From positions 1,178,001-1,242,000 of the forward strand of contig JABMLP010000001.1 in the NCBI GenBank assembly GCA_013176395.1: a DNA stretch of 64,000 nt. The letters run 5' to 3'. The notes below the pieces were generated by a model, which saw only the letters and a program-made list of their open reading frames with translations, did not search any database and was not told the origin of the DNA. Position numbers and translations under genes: made by a program. Below are positions 1 to 10,746 of this stretch, in pieces. This DNA is from Venturia oleaginea. Lineage: Eukaryota; Ascomycota; Dothideomycetes; Venturiales; Venturiaceae. Numbering within the stretch: position 1 is the stretch's first letter; each line of letters begins with the position of its first letter.

Positions 1-203
1 TGCCTTGTGAATTGTGTAGCGTGCTCATGAAGTCCGGTCGGCCAGACCACCTCTTGAGGCCACGGTATTGTCGTCTCTCGTTTCTACGCGCTGGGCGACG
101 CGTCGAGCCTAGAACAACCTGAGCCCTCTTGAGGCGATGTGTATTTGCGTTATAATTATTCAGTTTCAAAGATCTCAGTTCTCGCTGTTGTGGGGTTTTT
201 TTT
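1..203 (-). mobile_element. 5' end of a minus-strand LINE running out of the window
   Basis: This stretch is clearly homologous, in the same plus-strand orientation, to 46921-47112, which is the 5' leader of the minus-strand LINE copy at 43438-47112. Shared landmarks are a run reading GGTCGGCCAGACCACCTCTT, a downstream GTCGAGCCTAGAA and a closing CAGTTCTCGCTGTTGTGG. Homology stops at a T-rich run near 200, matching the element's 5' boundary. The orientation means the coding part lies to the left, outside the window; it is not the leader of the plus-strand LINE that follows. No coding sequence of this copy is visible here. Confidence 0.7.
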
Positions 204-241
204 TTCATATATACGGCAGATGTGTGTAGTACAACAATGCC

Positions 242-412
242 TGTTACGGTACGGCACGTGACCATTAAATCACGTGCCATGGCTCGTGCACTTTCTACTT
301 AGTCGGAGTTTCCTTACGAAACTCTTACCTCTCTACCTTAGATCCTAAGTGTAATTCGGTGACGTGTTCTGAAGTGCCTTGTGCCTTCGTATGGATATGC
401 CATGCCGTCACA
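242..412 (+). repeat. Candidate LTR (about 171 bp)
   Basis: The segment starts TGTTACGGTACGGCA and ends TGCCATGCCGTCACA, an imperfect 15-bp inverted repeat with TG...CA ends, as in Gypsy LTRs. It also shares short words such as ACGGCACG and CATGGCTCG with the LTR at 33180-33370. No target duplication was found; the LINE begins immediately after it, so it may be the remaining LTR of the Gypsy fragment at 5219-6270 or a solo LTR. A chance match is possible. Confidence 0.4.
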
Positions 413-1056
413 CCAAGCCTGAGGACGCAAACAAGATCATCGATGAAGGTCTGGTGTGGCAAAGGGAGATGTGTCAAAGCGAACGATATGAGAGACAATG
501 CCGACTGAAGCAGTGCTTTCAGTGCTACAAATACGGCCACATAGGAACTCAATGCAAAGCAGCGAACACATGTGGCTACTGTGCGCAAGAACATAGTTCT
601 AGGGACTGCCCTTCGAAGACTGGACAGACCACACCTAGGAAATGCGCCAATTGCCAGGGAGCCCATGAAGCATGGAGTCAACAATGCCCAACTAGGAAGG
701 AGGAACTCACCCGGACAAAGGCAGCGTACGCGAACAGACCTCGGTATCACCCTACGATGTTCACCTGTGATGAAATACCTATTCAAAATTCCGCCCGAGA
801 ACCTCCTGGAAGAACGAGGTCAACCACAGACCTGACCTCACGCCAAGGGCCAAAGACCAGAGGGATGCAACTATTACCTGGAAATGGACAAAAGAGACCT
901 GCCCCAGGAGACAAGGAGAACGAAGGACCACACCAGAGTCAAAGGCTACAAAGAGCAACGAAGATGTCGAGGAGGGCGCTTGAGGCGCTAGATGGCAATA
1001 CCCTAACATGTAGAAACACACAATACATGGAAATCGATGAGGACTCGGATCTATGA
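413..1056 (+). pseudogene. LINE ORF1, gag-like zinc-knuckle protein, 5'-truncated
   Basis: The reading frame is open to the TGA at 1054-1056. It contains three closely spaced cysteine knuckles (CFQC...HIGTQC, CGYC...SRDC, CANC...SQQC) followed by a basic, proline-rich tail, as in nucleic-acid-binding ORF1 proteins of Tad/I-type LINEs. An upstream ATG at 379 lies outside the element, so it is not the native start. The homologous protein of copy 2 has a further N-terminal region of more than 250 residues, showing how much is lost. The stop codon overlaps the ORF2 start as ATGA (1053-1056), suggesting translational coupling in the parent element. Confidence 0.8.
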
Positions 1057-4000
1057 GAGAGAAGGACCAACTTAATATACTACAGTACAACGTACGCAAA
1101 TCAAGGGATACGGTTATGGCAACTCTACTCCGTGATCCAAGAGTAGCAGAATACGATATTATTGCTATTCAAGAACCGTGGCGCAACCCCTTCATGTCGA
1201 CAACACACCACCCAGCGAAGAATATATTCCACTTATACTACCCGACAACGAACGAGGAGGATGGCCCAGCAAGTGTGTGTTTCTTTGTCAACAAAAGGCT
1301 AGACCACGGCAGCCTGCAATTCGAACAGCACACAAGAGACGTCTGCTCATTGAGAATCAGTATCAGCAATGACGATCAAACAGAAAACGAGCTGGTAATA
1401 AACAACGTCTACAATACGGTCCAAAACATGCCAAACCGCATCAGCTCACTGCCGACCCTAAGAGCTCGATTGGAGGAACACGCGCTGAAAGAACAGATGG
1501 TATTAGGCGACTTGAACTTACAACATAGAATGTGGGGCGGAGCGCAGGTCGTACACGAAGACCGAGAAGCGGAAGAACTTATCGAAATTATGGAGAGATT
1601 TGATATGTCAAGCATGCTACAGCCCGGAACGGTAACGTACGAAGAAGGCAGCAGCAGGACGACGATTGATATGTGCTGGATGACATTAGGCTTGATTGAC
1701 AGGACCATCAGTAGCAGAGTAGACAGAGAGCTAGACCACGACTCAGACCACCTCCCCATCAGCATCATACTGGATCTCCGGACGCGCTCCACGGAAATCA
1801 GGCCAAGATGCAACTGGAAACTCCTAGACTGCAAGGAGTTCTGCGGGACGCTCAGAGACACCCTACCGGCACGAAGGAGACCAAGGACGAAAGCAGCGCT
1901 AGACATGTACACGATGGAGTTAGTCAAAGCGATCAAAGATGCAGCAGCGAAGACAATTCCCCTCACAAGACCATGCACCAAGGCGAAAGAGGGATGGGAC
2001 GGAACATGCTCGAGAGCATTGGCAGACACAAAACGCCTAAGGCGCATACACGGGAGAAGACACACGGAGGAGACATGGGAAAACTACCGCGAGGCGAGGA
2101 ACCACAAGACACGGACGATCAAGAAGGCGCTCCGGCAAGCACACAGAGACCGCGTAGAAATGGCAGCAAGCTCCACTAAATCTCTCTGGAAAATAGCCAA
2201 GTGGACGCGCAATAGAGAAAGCCAGCCCCCAAGTGTGACGCCAATTATCAAGTGTCCGACGACCGGCAACCAGGCTACTACACCCTCGGCAAAAACGATC
2301 CTCCTTCGGGACGCCTTCTTCCCAGCACCGCCAGAAGCAGACCTCGACGATCTACAGGATGCAAGATATGATGATTGTATACCAATGCCAAAAGTTATTG
2401 AGAAGGAGGTACTGGACGCAATACAAGCAGCGTCACCCTTCAAGGCCCCGGGACCGGATGGGATCCCAAACAAGGCCTTGCAGACGGCATCTTATATGTT
2501 GGTGGGACACCTGGCGACAATTATGAACCAGAGCCTACAACTGGGCCACTACCCGACACATTTCCGAAGCTCGACCACGGTAGTGCTACGCAAACCAGGG
2601 AAGGACGACTACTCGATTCCAAAGGCATATCGACCTATTGCGCTCCTGAATACGATTGGCAAGGCCATGGACGTAGTAATCGCTAAGAGACTTAGCTATC
2701 TGGTGGAAACACACCAAGTCATCCCAAGGATGCACATGGGAGGCAGGAAGTTAAGGTCAACGGAACACGCACTACACGCTATAATCGAGAGAATCTACAA
2801 CGCTTGGAACAACAGAAAAGGACAAGTCGCTAGCCTGCTGCTCCTTGACGTGTCGGGCGCCTTCGATAACGTATCCCACAAGAGACTCCTACACAATCTT
2901 CGGAAAAGAAAAGTTGATGAGAGAACAGTACGATGGATTGCTAGCTTCCCGAGCGATAGACACAAGCGAATTGTCATCGATGGCTACGAATCTGACGAGT
3001 ACACGGTCGAGACTGGGGTACCACAGGGATCGCCCCTATCCCCCATCTTATACATATTCTACAATTCTGACCTTATTGAGCAATGCGACTCAGGCGACGA
3101 TACTGCAGCTACAGGCTATATCGATGACGCAGCCATACTTACATGGGGCAACACAACAGAGGAAACGTGCAAGAAACTCGAAAACGCGCTAGAAAAGGCA
3201 AACTGTTGGGCAAAGACACATGCATCAAAATTCGCCCCAGAAAAGTTCCAACTGACACACTTCACAAGAAGATGCACCCGTATAAACACACAACAGCCCG
3301 TTCAGACGGCATGGGGATGCATTGCGCCTAAGACAACGTGCAAATAGCTAGGCGTGACGCTAGACAGCAAACTCCAATGGAAGGAACACATCGAAGAAAT
3401 CAAGCGGAAAACTCCGAAAATAGTGAACGCACTGTGCTCTCTGGGTAGCTCAACATGGGGCGTCAGTCTGCCAGATATGCGAAAAATCTACCGCGTAGTA
3501 GTCCCTCAGATGATGTACGCGTGCTCAATCTGGTCGAATTCAGGACTGAGGGGAAAGCCATACACGAGAAAAACGCTTGATACACTTCAGTCAATCCAAG
3601 CACGTGCAGCACGAATTATCTGTGGAGCGTTCAAAGCGACATCCAGAGTCGCCCTCGACATTGAGACCTACCTGCTCCCAGTCGAACAACAGATCTGGAA
3701 ACACAACACCGAAACCCTCAGCCGTATACTCACGTGCCAAGACCTCCCTAAACTGCTAGATACTCAATTCGGAGAACCAAGGTCAAGACAACGAGCAAGC
3801 TACGATAGCCCATTATACAACATATATCGAGATGCCGAAGAGAAAGGAGCAGCGAATCTCGACAAGCGAGAGATAATCCCGCCGTTCGTAGCAGCACCAT
3901 GGTGGCAAGGCCCAAAGACACATATCGCACCAAGCGGTGAAGTGGCACACTCTGAACACGACTCCGTCACTAGATTCGAGGGTAATATTTGCGTCTATAC

Positions 4001-4931
4001 AGATGGGAGTAGCATAGGCGGACATACAGGCGCTGCAGCAGTATGGCCGCTGAAAAGACAGACGAGAAGCACGTATATGGGCCCTGAGACGACCTCCACG
4101 GTGTACGCAGCTGAACTTCAAGGAATAAATCTAGCGCTGCATATGGTTCAAACAGACATCGAGGCAGGAAACGAACGGAGAGACATCAATATCTTCACCG
4201 ACAACCAGGCAGCGATACGCTCGCTGACAAGGCCGGAAGGCCGAACAGGAGCATACATTGTCAAGCGGATTGTACAACGGATCACACAACTTCACGAGTA
4301 CAGAGCTATCGTGAACATCCGATGGATCCCTGCCCACGAGGGAATTGACGGGAACGAGGCCGCTGACCAAGCCGCCAGGGAGGCCACTGGATGGAGAGAA
4401 GACGGAGAGAAAGGACCAAGAGCTGATATGCCACCGGAACTGTACCCGCTAAGAACGACACTCAAGACGTGGTGCTGGAAGGTAGTGAATAGACAATGGT
4501 TGACTAGCTGGAAATCCGAGACAAAGGGAAAAGCCACGAGGAGATACACACCTAAACCTACTAAAAGGGTGCTCCAGCTCCATCAAGACCGGAGCAAACG
4601 AGCAAGTGCGATCCTCGTACAGATGAGAACTGAAAAGATAGGGCTCAAGGCCTTCCTCTTCAGCCGACGTGTCCAAGGTATCCCAGACTCTAGGTGTGAC
4701 TGCCGTGAAGGGATGCAGACCGTAGCCCATATCCTCCTGGAATGCCGCAAGTTCCGAGACATCCGGAGAGACGAGTTAGGCCGCTTCCCAGGACGAAACA
4801 ACCTCCGGAATATCTTGACTACGCATAAGTTAGCCACCAAAGCTATCAGATTTATGGAACAGACGCGGGTCCTTGGGCATAGTGGGATCGAAAACGCGCA
4901 GACGACGCTGAGCATTGAGGGGAGACTGTAG
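1053..4931 (+). pseudogene. LINE ORF2: endonuclease, reverse transcriptase, RNase H, one in-frame stop
   Basis: One continuous frame runs from ATG 1053 to TAG 4931, interrupted only by TAG at 3345-3347. N-terminal APE-type endonuclease motifs are visible (QEPW, VLGDLN, SDHLP). The reverse transcriptase shows PGPDGIP, GVPQGSPLSP and the catalytic YIDD. After the stop comes RNase H (YTDGS, AELQ, FTDN, and a WIPAHEG/NEAAD end) and a C-terminal C-x-C...H...C zinc motif. The stop occupies the tyrosine position of the conserved KYLGV motif, so it is explained by TAC or TAT changing to TAG, a transversion. Apart from that lesion the 1,290-codon frame looks intact, so the copy is young or its parent was recently active. 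Confidence 0.88.
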
Positions 4932-5198
4932 GTAAACGGAGAGCGAAACATGAGGCATTGCCTCTCGGAATCTAGATAGCACAGATGTACTGGTAGAACA
5001 ACCGACATTTACAAGGGCCATTGGGCATTTGGAAATAGTGGTTGAGGGAAAAGAGGGGGGATCGAGGGGATAGCTGGTCTTGTTTTGGTAAGCAGGGCGA
5101 AGTGGGACGTGGTAGATCATATCACGTGTCGGCTGTCTGATGAAGTCCCCCTAACCGGGCATAGCTGCGTGATTAAGCGGCTGCAACCGAGTAGGATA

Positions 5199-5218
5199 AA
5201 ATCAATCAATCAATCAAT
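5199..5218 (+). repeat. ATCA-unit tail at LINE 3' end
   Basis: About five tandem ATCA/AATC units lie between the LINE 3' sequence and the Gypsy integrase sequence. This is the expected 3' tail of a target-primed non-LTR insertion and fixes the right boundary of LINE copy 1. Confidence 0.75.
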
Positions 5219-6270
5219 CTACCGTATATATGGGCTGCCTGACACCATTGTGTCCGATCAAGACCCTAGGTTTATCTCGGATTTCATCAAGGAACTCTCT
5301 GCTATTCTAGGCATTGACTGGAAACTGAGCACGGCCGAACATGCGCAGACTGATGGACAGACTGAGATTGTAAATCAAGCCTTACAGACTAATCTCCGCC
5401 ATTTCGTGGATCATTATCAGACAAATTGGTCAGAACTGCTACCCCCATGGACTTTGCAGCAGCTACCGTACCTCACGATTCCACCGGACTGGCCCCTGCA
5501 GAACTGGAAATGGGTTTCCTACTACGAATGCATTACGATTGGGATGCCCGCAACAAGCAGCCGATGACCTCATTTCAGCGGCTCAATCGAGAAGAAGCTC
5601 AAAGTTACAGCACCCAAATGCATGAGGCTTGGGAGTTCGCTCGAAATCAACTCCTAAAAGCGCAAGGTCGCCAGTCAGTGCAGGCCAACAAGAAGAGAAA
5701 ACTTGAGGACTTCGACGTCAATGACTATGTGTACATTACTAAGAAAGCCTGGAAGACCGACCGACCATCTGACAAATTGGATACCCTGTAGCAGGGCCGT
5801 TCAAGATTATCAAAAAGTATTACCATAGTTGGATTGTGCAGCTTCCTGCCAGCTACAAGATACACATCGTGTTCCACTCAGATCGCCTCCGCAAGGCCGA
5901 AATGGTGGGGTTGCCAGGCCAGCTCAATGACAACGACGTCAATGACTCCTACACAGTGGATAACCATGTGGAATGGGAGATGGAATCTATCCTTGGAAGT
6001 CGTATTTACTATCAGAAATTACAATACAAGGTAAGCTGGAAGGGATGGGATCCAGATGACACCTGGTACGACGCAGAGAGCTTCAAAAACTCACCTACAC
6101 TGCTGCGCCTCTACCACAAAGACTACCCTGATAGGCCTGGACCACCTGCAAGACTGGATAACTGGCAGGATGCCTTTGACCGAGAGATTGATGACCTTCC
6201 ACATGACATGGATAACGCCGCAGTGGGCGGAAGAGTGACGAGAATGAGAACAAGGATGATGAAGCGTTGA
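5219..6270 (+). pseudogene. Gypsy integrase C-terminal fragment with chromodomain-like end
   Basis: The protein is closely related to the Gypsy fragment at 31207-32998: it starts mid-integrase at YGLPDTIVSD, continues through the glutamate segment HAQTDGQTEIVNQ, and ends in a chromodomain-like stretch (VEWEMESILGS, YKVSWKGWDP) and a basic tail. At least two frame changes break it: one near 5430-5460, where the integrase frame passes to another frame, and one after 5791, where a stop precedes the last segment (about 5836-6270). Everything upstream of the integrase core is absent, removed or displaced at the LINE insertion. No terminal LTR is visible on the right. Confidence 0.8.
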
Positions 6271-6274
6271 TAAT

Positions 6275-8753
6275 GGTGGAATAGAGCTAACCGAATTGGA
6301 CTAGATTCGTACAGCGAAGAAGGCCTGAAGGCTATTCTCAAAGATCCGGTACAGCTATCGACGAAGCCTCACTGTCGCAAGATCTGCCTCCAGAACCCGA
6401 AAGCCCTATACCAGTAGCTTCTATCCTTCCTCATAGGGTTATTACAACTCCCTTACGTCCTCTCAATCTCCAGCGTTGCAAGTTCGATATATAATGGTCA
6501 CGGCTTCAATAGGACGGCCAGAAACTGCGGAATCCAAGGCTTAGGCCTGTTACCAAGCAGCAGCTATCCCGACTCGACTCTTACATTTGGGAGCACGGCG
6601 CAGAGATCCAAGTGGATGGTGAGAAGCATAAGAGACTTTGGTTCTGTAAGAGGTGTCATGAATTGAGGAGTTGGCATACAGGAATCTACGTGGCGACGTC
6701 TACCGGCGGCATACAAGGACACCTTCTCTCTCGGCACGGCGTCAAAGATCCAGGAGATTCCATTGAAATGAATGGATTGCAAGAGGAGGAAGTAACTGAA
6801 GCGCCGTTGACACATTGGGAGACTTGTGGTCTCAAAAAGGACGATAATTTCGATGCCATCGTGTACAGACAGCAATATATTGACTGGACTATCAAGCACA
6901 ATATTGCCTTCCATACAGCCTCCCATCCCGATACCCTCTCGCTACTCAAGGCCGGCGCAATTGAGACTCTTTCAGCGATTCTACCAACCGCAAAGTCCTC
7001 CGTCAGTAAATGGGGTTTTGAGTCCTACGAAAAACGGTTACCGACCATCCTACACGAGATCAAGGGCGCCAAAAGTCGAATCAATATCTCAGTAGACGCC
7101 TGGAAGGGAGGACACCATAAGAACTACCTTGCTGTCTGCTCCCACTTCATAAATTCAAACTACAGGCAGTCACGGATTCTCATCGGCTTCCCGCGCATTT
7201 TTGGCTCAAAATCTGGAGAGAATCAAGCTAAACTGATCGCCTTAGTGCTCACTACATTCGCCATCGATGGGACAAACTTTGGAGGCTTCACAGCGGATAA
7301 TGCATCAGATAACGACGCCTGTGTTGCTCACCTTGAGGTTCTGATCTCTGGGCTATCCTCCGGGTGGTCCAGAAGATGGCGCATTCGCTGTATTGGCCAT
7401 ATCATCAATCTTATCGTAGAGGACCTTCTCTTCGGCGATAATGAGTAATCTAAGCACAATAAGTCACTTGCCGCGGCCGGCGATGATGAACAGTTTGAGG
7501 TCTGGGCGCGCCTAGGACTTGTCGGTCGCGTACACAATCTCTGCATATTCATCAATCGCTCACCTGAGCGTAGAGAAGCTTTTGAAGCGCTTCAAAAGAA
7601 TGCCAGACTCGATGTTTGGTATGTACTTCTCGTTGGCGGCGGGATCCGATGGCACAGCACTTTCGAGATGATACAACGTGTCCTTTCGCTCAGGGCGGTT
7701 ATTATCAAGTGGCAGAGGCTCTACAACTACACCGGTAAAGGCGTTGATATTAGGAAGTCCTTCCTCACAAATGACGACTTCGAGATGCTTGAAATTTGGT
7801 GTGCGATACTAGAAGACTTCAAGACGTTCTGTCTCAAAGAGGAGGGTAATGCGACAGAATCTATACAAGGCACAGCCGCCGGAGTCATTAAAGGGTTGAC
7901 TTGCACTCACGAGAGACTCACTGTCGCGCAGAATGAGGTTGCTTCTCTCAATCTTGCTACTGAGTTTGCTGAACCTTACGTAGCCGGGCTCAAAGAAGCG
8001 CTTCTGAAGACCTCAAAGTACCAGACGATGGTTGAAGAGTCAGATCTCTACTACGCCGCCATTATCTGCAACCCAAACCTACGATTACTGTGGTTCGAAG
8101 ACCACTGGGCTAAGTACAACAATCGTACCTGGTACAAACGCGCCGAGAGAGGTATGCAGCGCCCTTTTGACGAATACTGCGACAAACACGGGACCTTACC
8201 TTCACCATCACCGTCACCTACGCCAGAACCATCCTCAGAAGCGGAGAGTGAACCCAGCGGTAAGCGGCCCTCATATTACGACAAATTCAACAGATTATCA
8301 GTCCACGTGATCACCAAAAAGCGCCGGGTAGTCACCAAAGAAGACGATTATACGAGATACATCAAATATTTCGACCCTACCACCTGTAAGCCAGTTCACG
8401 ACGTTGTTGGGTGGTGGGAGCAGCACCGCAATGACTATCCGATCTTATCTCGTCTTGCTTTCGATGTATTATCGATTCCTGGTATGTCTGCAGAGGTTGA
8501 GAGAGTATTTTCACAAGCCGGTAGGCTCATTACTGATGCTAGAAACGGTATGAGTGATGATACAATTCAGGCGTGTCAGATACAGCATCAAGGGCTTAAA
8601 AATGGTGTATTTTAGATCTCTCAATTGACCGATCACTCAAGCCATCAATCTCACTGACATCGACTCAATCAAGCCGTCAATCAAGCCATATATTGGCCGA
8701 ATCGGGCAATCAATCTTGAGAATGGCTCAATCGATTGACTATCGAACGCACTG
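6275..8753 (+). mobile_element. hAT-superfamily DNA transposon, left end not found
   Basis: It contains a hAT transposase. The right end, read inward from 8753 on the minus strand, begins CAGTGCGTTCGATAG, a typical hAT terminus. Directly outside it, at 8754, homology to a Gypsy-type LTR begins, so the element landed within that LTR. The matching left terminus and the 8-bp target duplication (expected CAGAGAAC) were not found; the left border merges with the Gypsy fragment, so it appears deleted or rearranged. The left coordinate is approximate. Confidence 0.7.
6291..8615 (+). pseudogene. hAT transposase, interrupted by three in-frame stops
   Basis: A single frame can be followed from about 6291 to TAG 8615, with stops at 6492-6494 (TAA), 6510-6512 (TAG) and 7446-7448 (TAA). 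All fit CAA or CAG changed to TAA or TAG. A BED-type zinc finger lies near 6633-6744 (C-x2-C, later H...H). The middle carries the hAT core, including an IRWHST segment like the conserved RW-x-ST motif. The C-terminus shows the hAT dimerisation region (SIPGMSAEVERVFSQAGR). The start codon is unresolved. The rest of the coding sequence is undamaged, so inactivation is light. Confidence 0.82.
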
Positions 8754-8843
8754 CAGAGAACCTCAATGAGGTTCTGTCTCTATACTAGGCTCAATCAGGC
8801 TTAGGCTCTTAGCCTATAACAATCATGGGCCATGCCCATAACA
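8754..8843 (-). repeat. LTR 5' fragment of the 24-31 kb Gypsy family
   Basis: On the minus strand this 90-bp stretch matches 31010-31099 with only two mismatches; it begins TGTTATGGGCATGGCCCATG and includes the internal inverted words GGCTAAGAGCC and CCTCATTGAGG. The match ends exactly where the hAT terminus begins. The remainder of this LTR should lie left of the hAT element but is not seen. Confidence 0.8.
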
Positions 8844-9299
8844 CTCATCTTCGACAACGTCGAGACAGCGTAGTATCAAGTAGGCGCACGCCCAACTAGT
8901 ACTACAAAAGGCTATCTGGTATAATCAAACAAGTTGTCTCGGTGGGTGCATTGGTTCCTCGTCCCAATAAAAAGTTGGTTCTGCGAGGGTATATTGTTCT
9001 TCTCTGGGGTATACATATGATTCGGATGTGTAAGACGGCGAGGTCAAGAGGAGAGTAGAGGTGGCTGATGGAGTAGGGAATCGACCATGGAATATGCGCA
9101 GACCTGTTGTAGTAAGATGAGACATGGCTAGTTTTTATTCTTCGAATACGTTAGTGATCAAGTATGATCTTCGTTGATTGTGATATTTTTTCGTAGAAAT
9201 GAAAATAGCCTTTTCATGGCGGAAGAAGAACTGTTTGTACCAGACTGATCTAGGTCGCTTTGACAGAAAAGAACGACCATAACGCCTGCACCAAACCAT
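8844..9299. other. Intergenic, no gene recognised
   Basis: This is AT-rich sequence between the hAT-broken LTR and the 3' end of the gene at 9300-10746. No conserved coding frame or repeat was seen. Confidence 0.5.
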
Positions 9300-10746
9300 T
9301 CATAATTCCCATTCCAATGTTGCTAGCGCAAATCTCCTGACGATTCCGAACAAACGAACCGCCGAAAATTTATCGATGTGATCTGCATTTCCTGGACTCC
9401 AACTCAACCCTCCCTTCCAGCAAGCGCACTTCTTCAGCCTGAACCTACGCTCCTGACTCTGATCAAGAACAACCTCGAATCCCCGCTTCTCGGCACCATA
9501 CTTGACAACCATATTGAAGACATCATACTCCACTATCTTCGGAATAACAGCCTGAGCTGCTTCCACCATGAGCGAAACAACCATCTTCGACAACGTCCTC
9601 AACAGACACGGGTTGACCTCTCGCAAATCGCCACGTGCGGGACGTCTTGTGATGTGCTTGATCGTTTGGTAGTATGCTAGAAGTGATTTGTACTGTTGAT
9701 CCTCAGGGCCCAGCACTTCTCCCAGATACCTGAGACATCGGAGATCGACTTGCATTGGCACCGTCGCCTCTTCGTGTGTCTTCGAGCAGACGGGTAGTTT
9801 TACTCCCCTGCCACCTGGTAGTTTAAGAAGCCATTCGTGGTGGTGGAGGATGCGAGAAATCTCTTCGTCGAGGCATCGTAGAACTGGACCTTTCATGCAG
9901 GGTAGGATTTCGGCCTCGATGAGTTTGTCCATAGCCTGATGAAACGGTACCAATTCAGATGGTTTAACGGTGATACTGTAGCCATTTTGCGCCTTAGCAA
10001 GGGCCTGGCGCTGGCCAATTGAGCCTCGGGTTCGTCCATATAGGATCCTGATGGCGGAGACGACATTGATAAATTGTGGGCCAATCTCGCCGTGGATGAT
10101 CCATGGAGAGTTCGCGTACAGTCTGATGAAGTTTGGGTAGAACTCCTTCAACCTCGTAATCGCCAGAATTTCAATGCTGGAATAGGCGTGGGGGTATTCC
10201 AATCTTCGTCCAGGCCATCTCTAAATACATCTACTCGGTGTGAATCGTAGTCATACCATTTGTTGAGCCTGTGAATGGGATTTTGACCGTCGTTCCCAAC
10301 GCCGGCGTGGTGTGTTTTGGTCTTGAGGGTCACCAATGCTGTGAGATGCAGTTCTGTGATTTTGTCCAGGCTGGGATTCCTACCATTGGCATCGTATGCT
10401 CGAAACATTGGGAAAATATTGGATATTCTCCGTGCCATTTCGAGAACCGTGGCTGCCACGTTCCAAGTCGGCTTTTTCTTGAGAGCCTTCGTTGCCTAAG
10501 TTAGGAACTCATCCACCAGGAACCCAGTAAGTTGATTGGCGCGATTTTGCACAACTCTTGGAAAGCAGGGCTAAGTTCGAAGCGCAACTGGCGGTTGGCT
10601 GCCACTTCGTTGTCTGTCTGCTCTTCGTCTTCGTCATTATTGGCATCCTTTGCTTGCTGTGCCCGGATAGAGGCAGGTGTCTGCGACAGGAGGGAGACCC
10701 GCGCTTCCTCGGCCAAGTAAGCAATGACTTCTTCGAGAGACGCCAT
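9300..10746 (-). CDS. Uncharacterised fungal protein, multi-exon, paralogue of 47632-48437
   Basis: The start is ATG 10746 (MASLEEVIAYLAEEAR). A first exon runs to about 10505. A second exon, from about 10498 to 10257, carries ELHLTALVTLKTK; the exact 1/2 junction is unresolved because the nearest GT-AG choice would give an intron too short or out of frame. A clean 80-nt GT-AG intron (10256-10177) joins exon 2 in frame to a long last exon, 10176-9300. The last exon includes GEIGPQFINVVSAIRIL and a cysteine-containing C-terminus. The protein is mostly helical and acidic near the N-terminus, with no signal peptide or membrane segment seen. I recognise no family. Its only visible relative is the broken locus at 47632-48437. 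Confidence 0.6.

Larger units (their letters stand above)
413..5218 (+). mobile_element. LINE copy 1 (Tad/I-like non-LTR retrotransposon), 5'-truncated
   Basis: The element holds two overlapping ORFs: a gag-like ORF1 with CCHC knuckles, and ORF2 with endonuclease, reverse transcriptase and RNase H. It ends in a short tandem of ATCA units (5199-5218), as expected of fungal Tad-type elements that prime on target DNA. The 5' leader and the N-terminal part of ORF1, present in the copy at 43438-47112, are missing, the usual outcome of incomplete reverse transcription. The left flank is a candidate LTR and the right flank is Gypsy integrase sequence, so it landed in an older LTR element. No clear target duplication could be recognised. 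Confidence 0.85.

Noticed and set aside
379..411. ATG at 379 as start of LINE ORF1
   Set aside because: The LINE homology begins near 413; the ATG lies in the candidate LTR and only joins by chance in frame.
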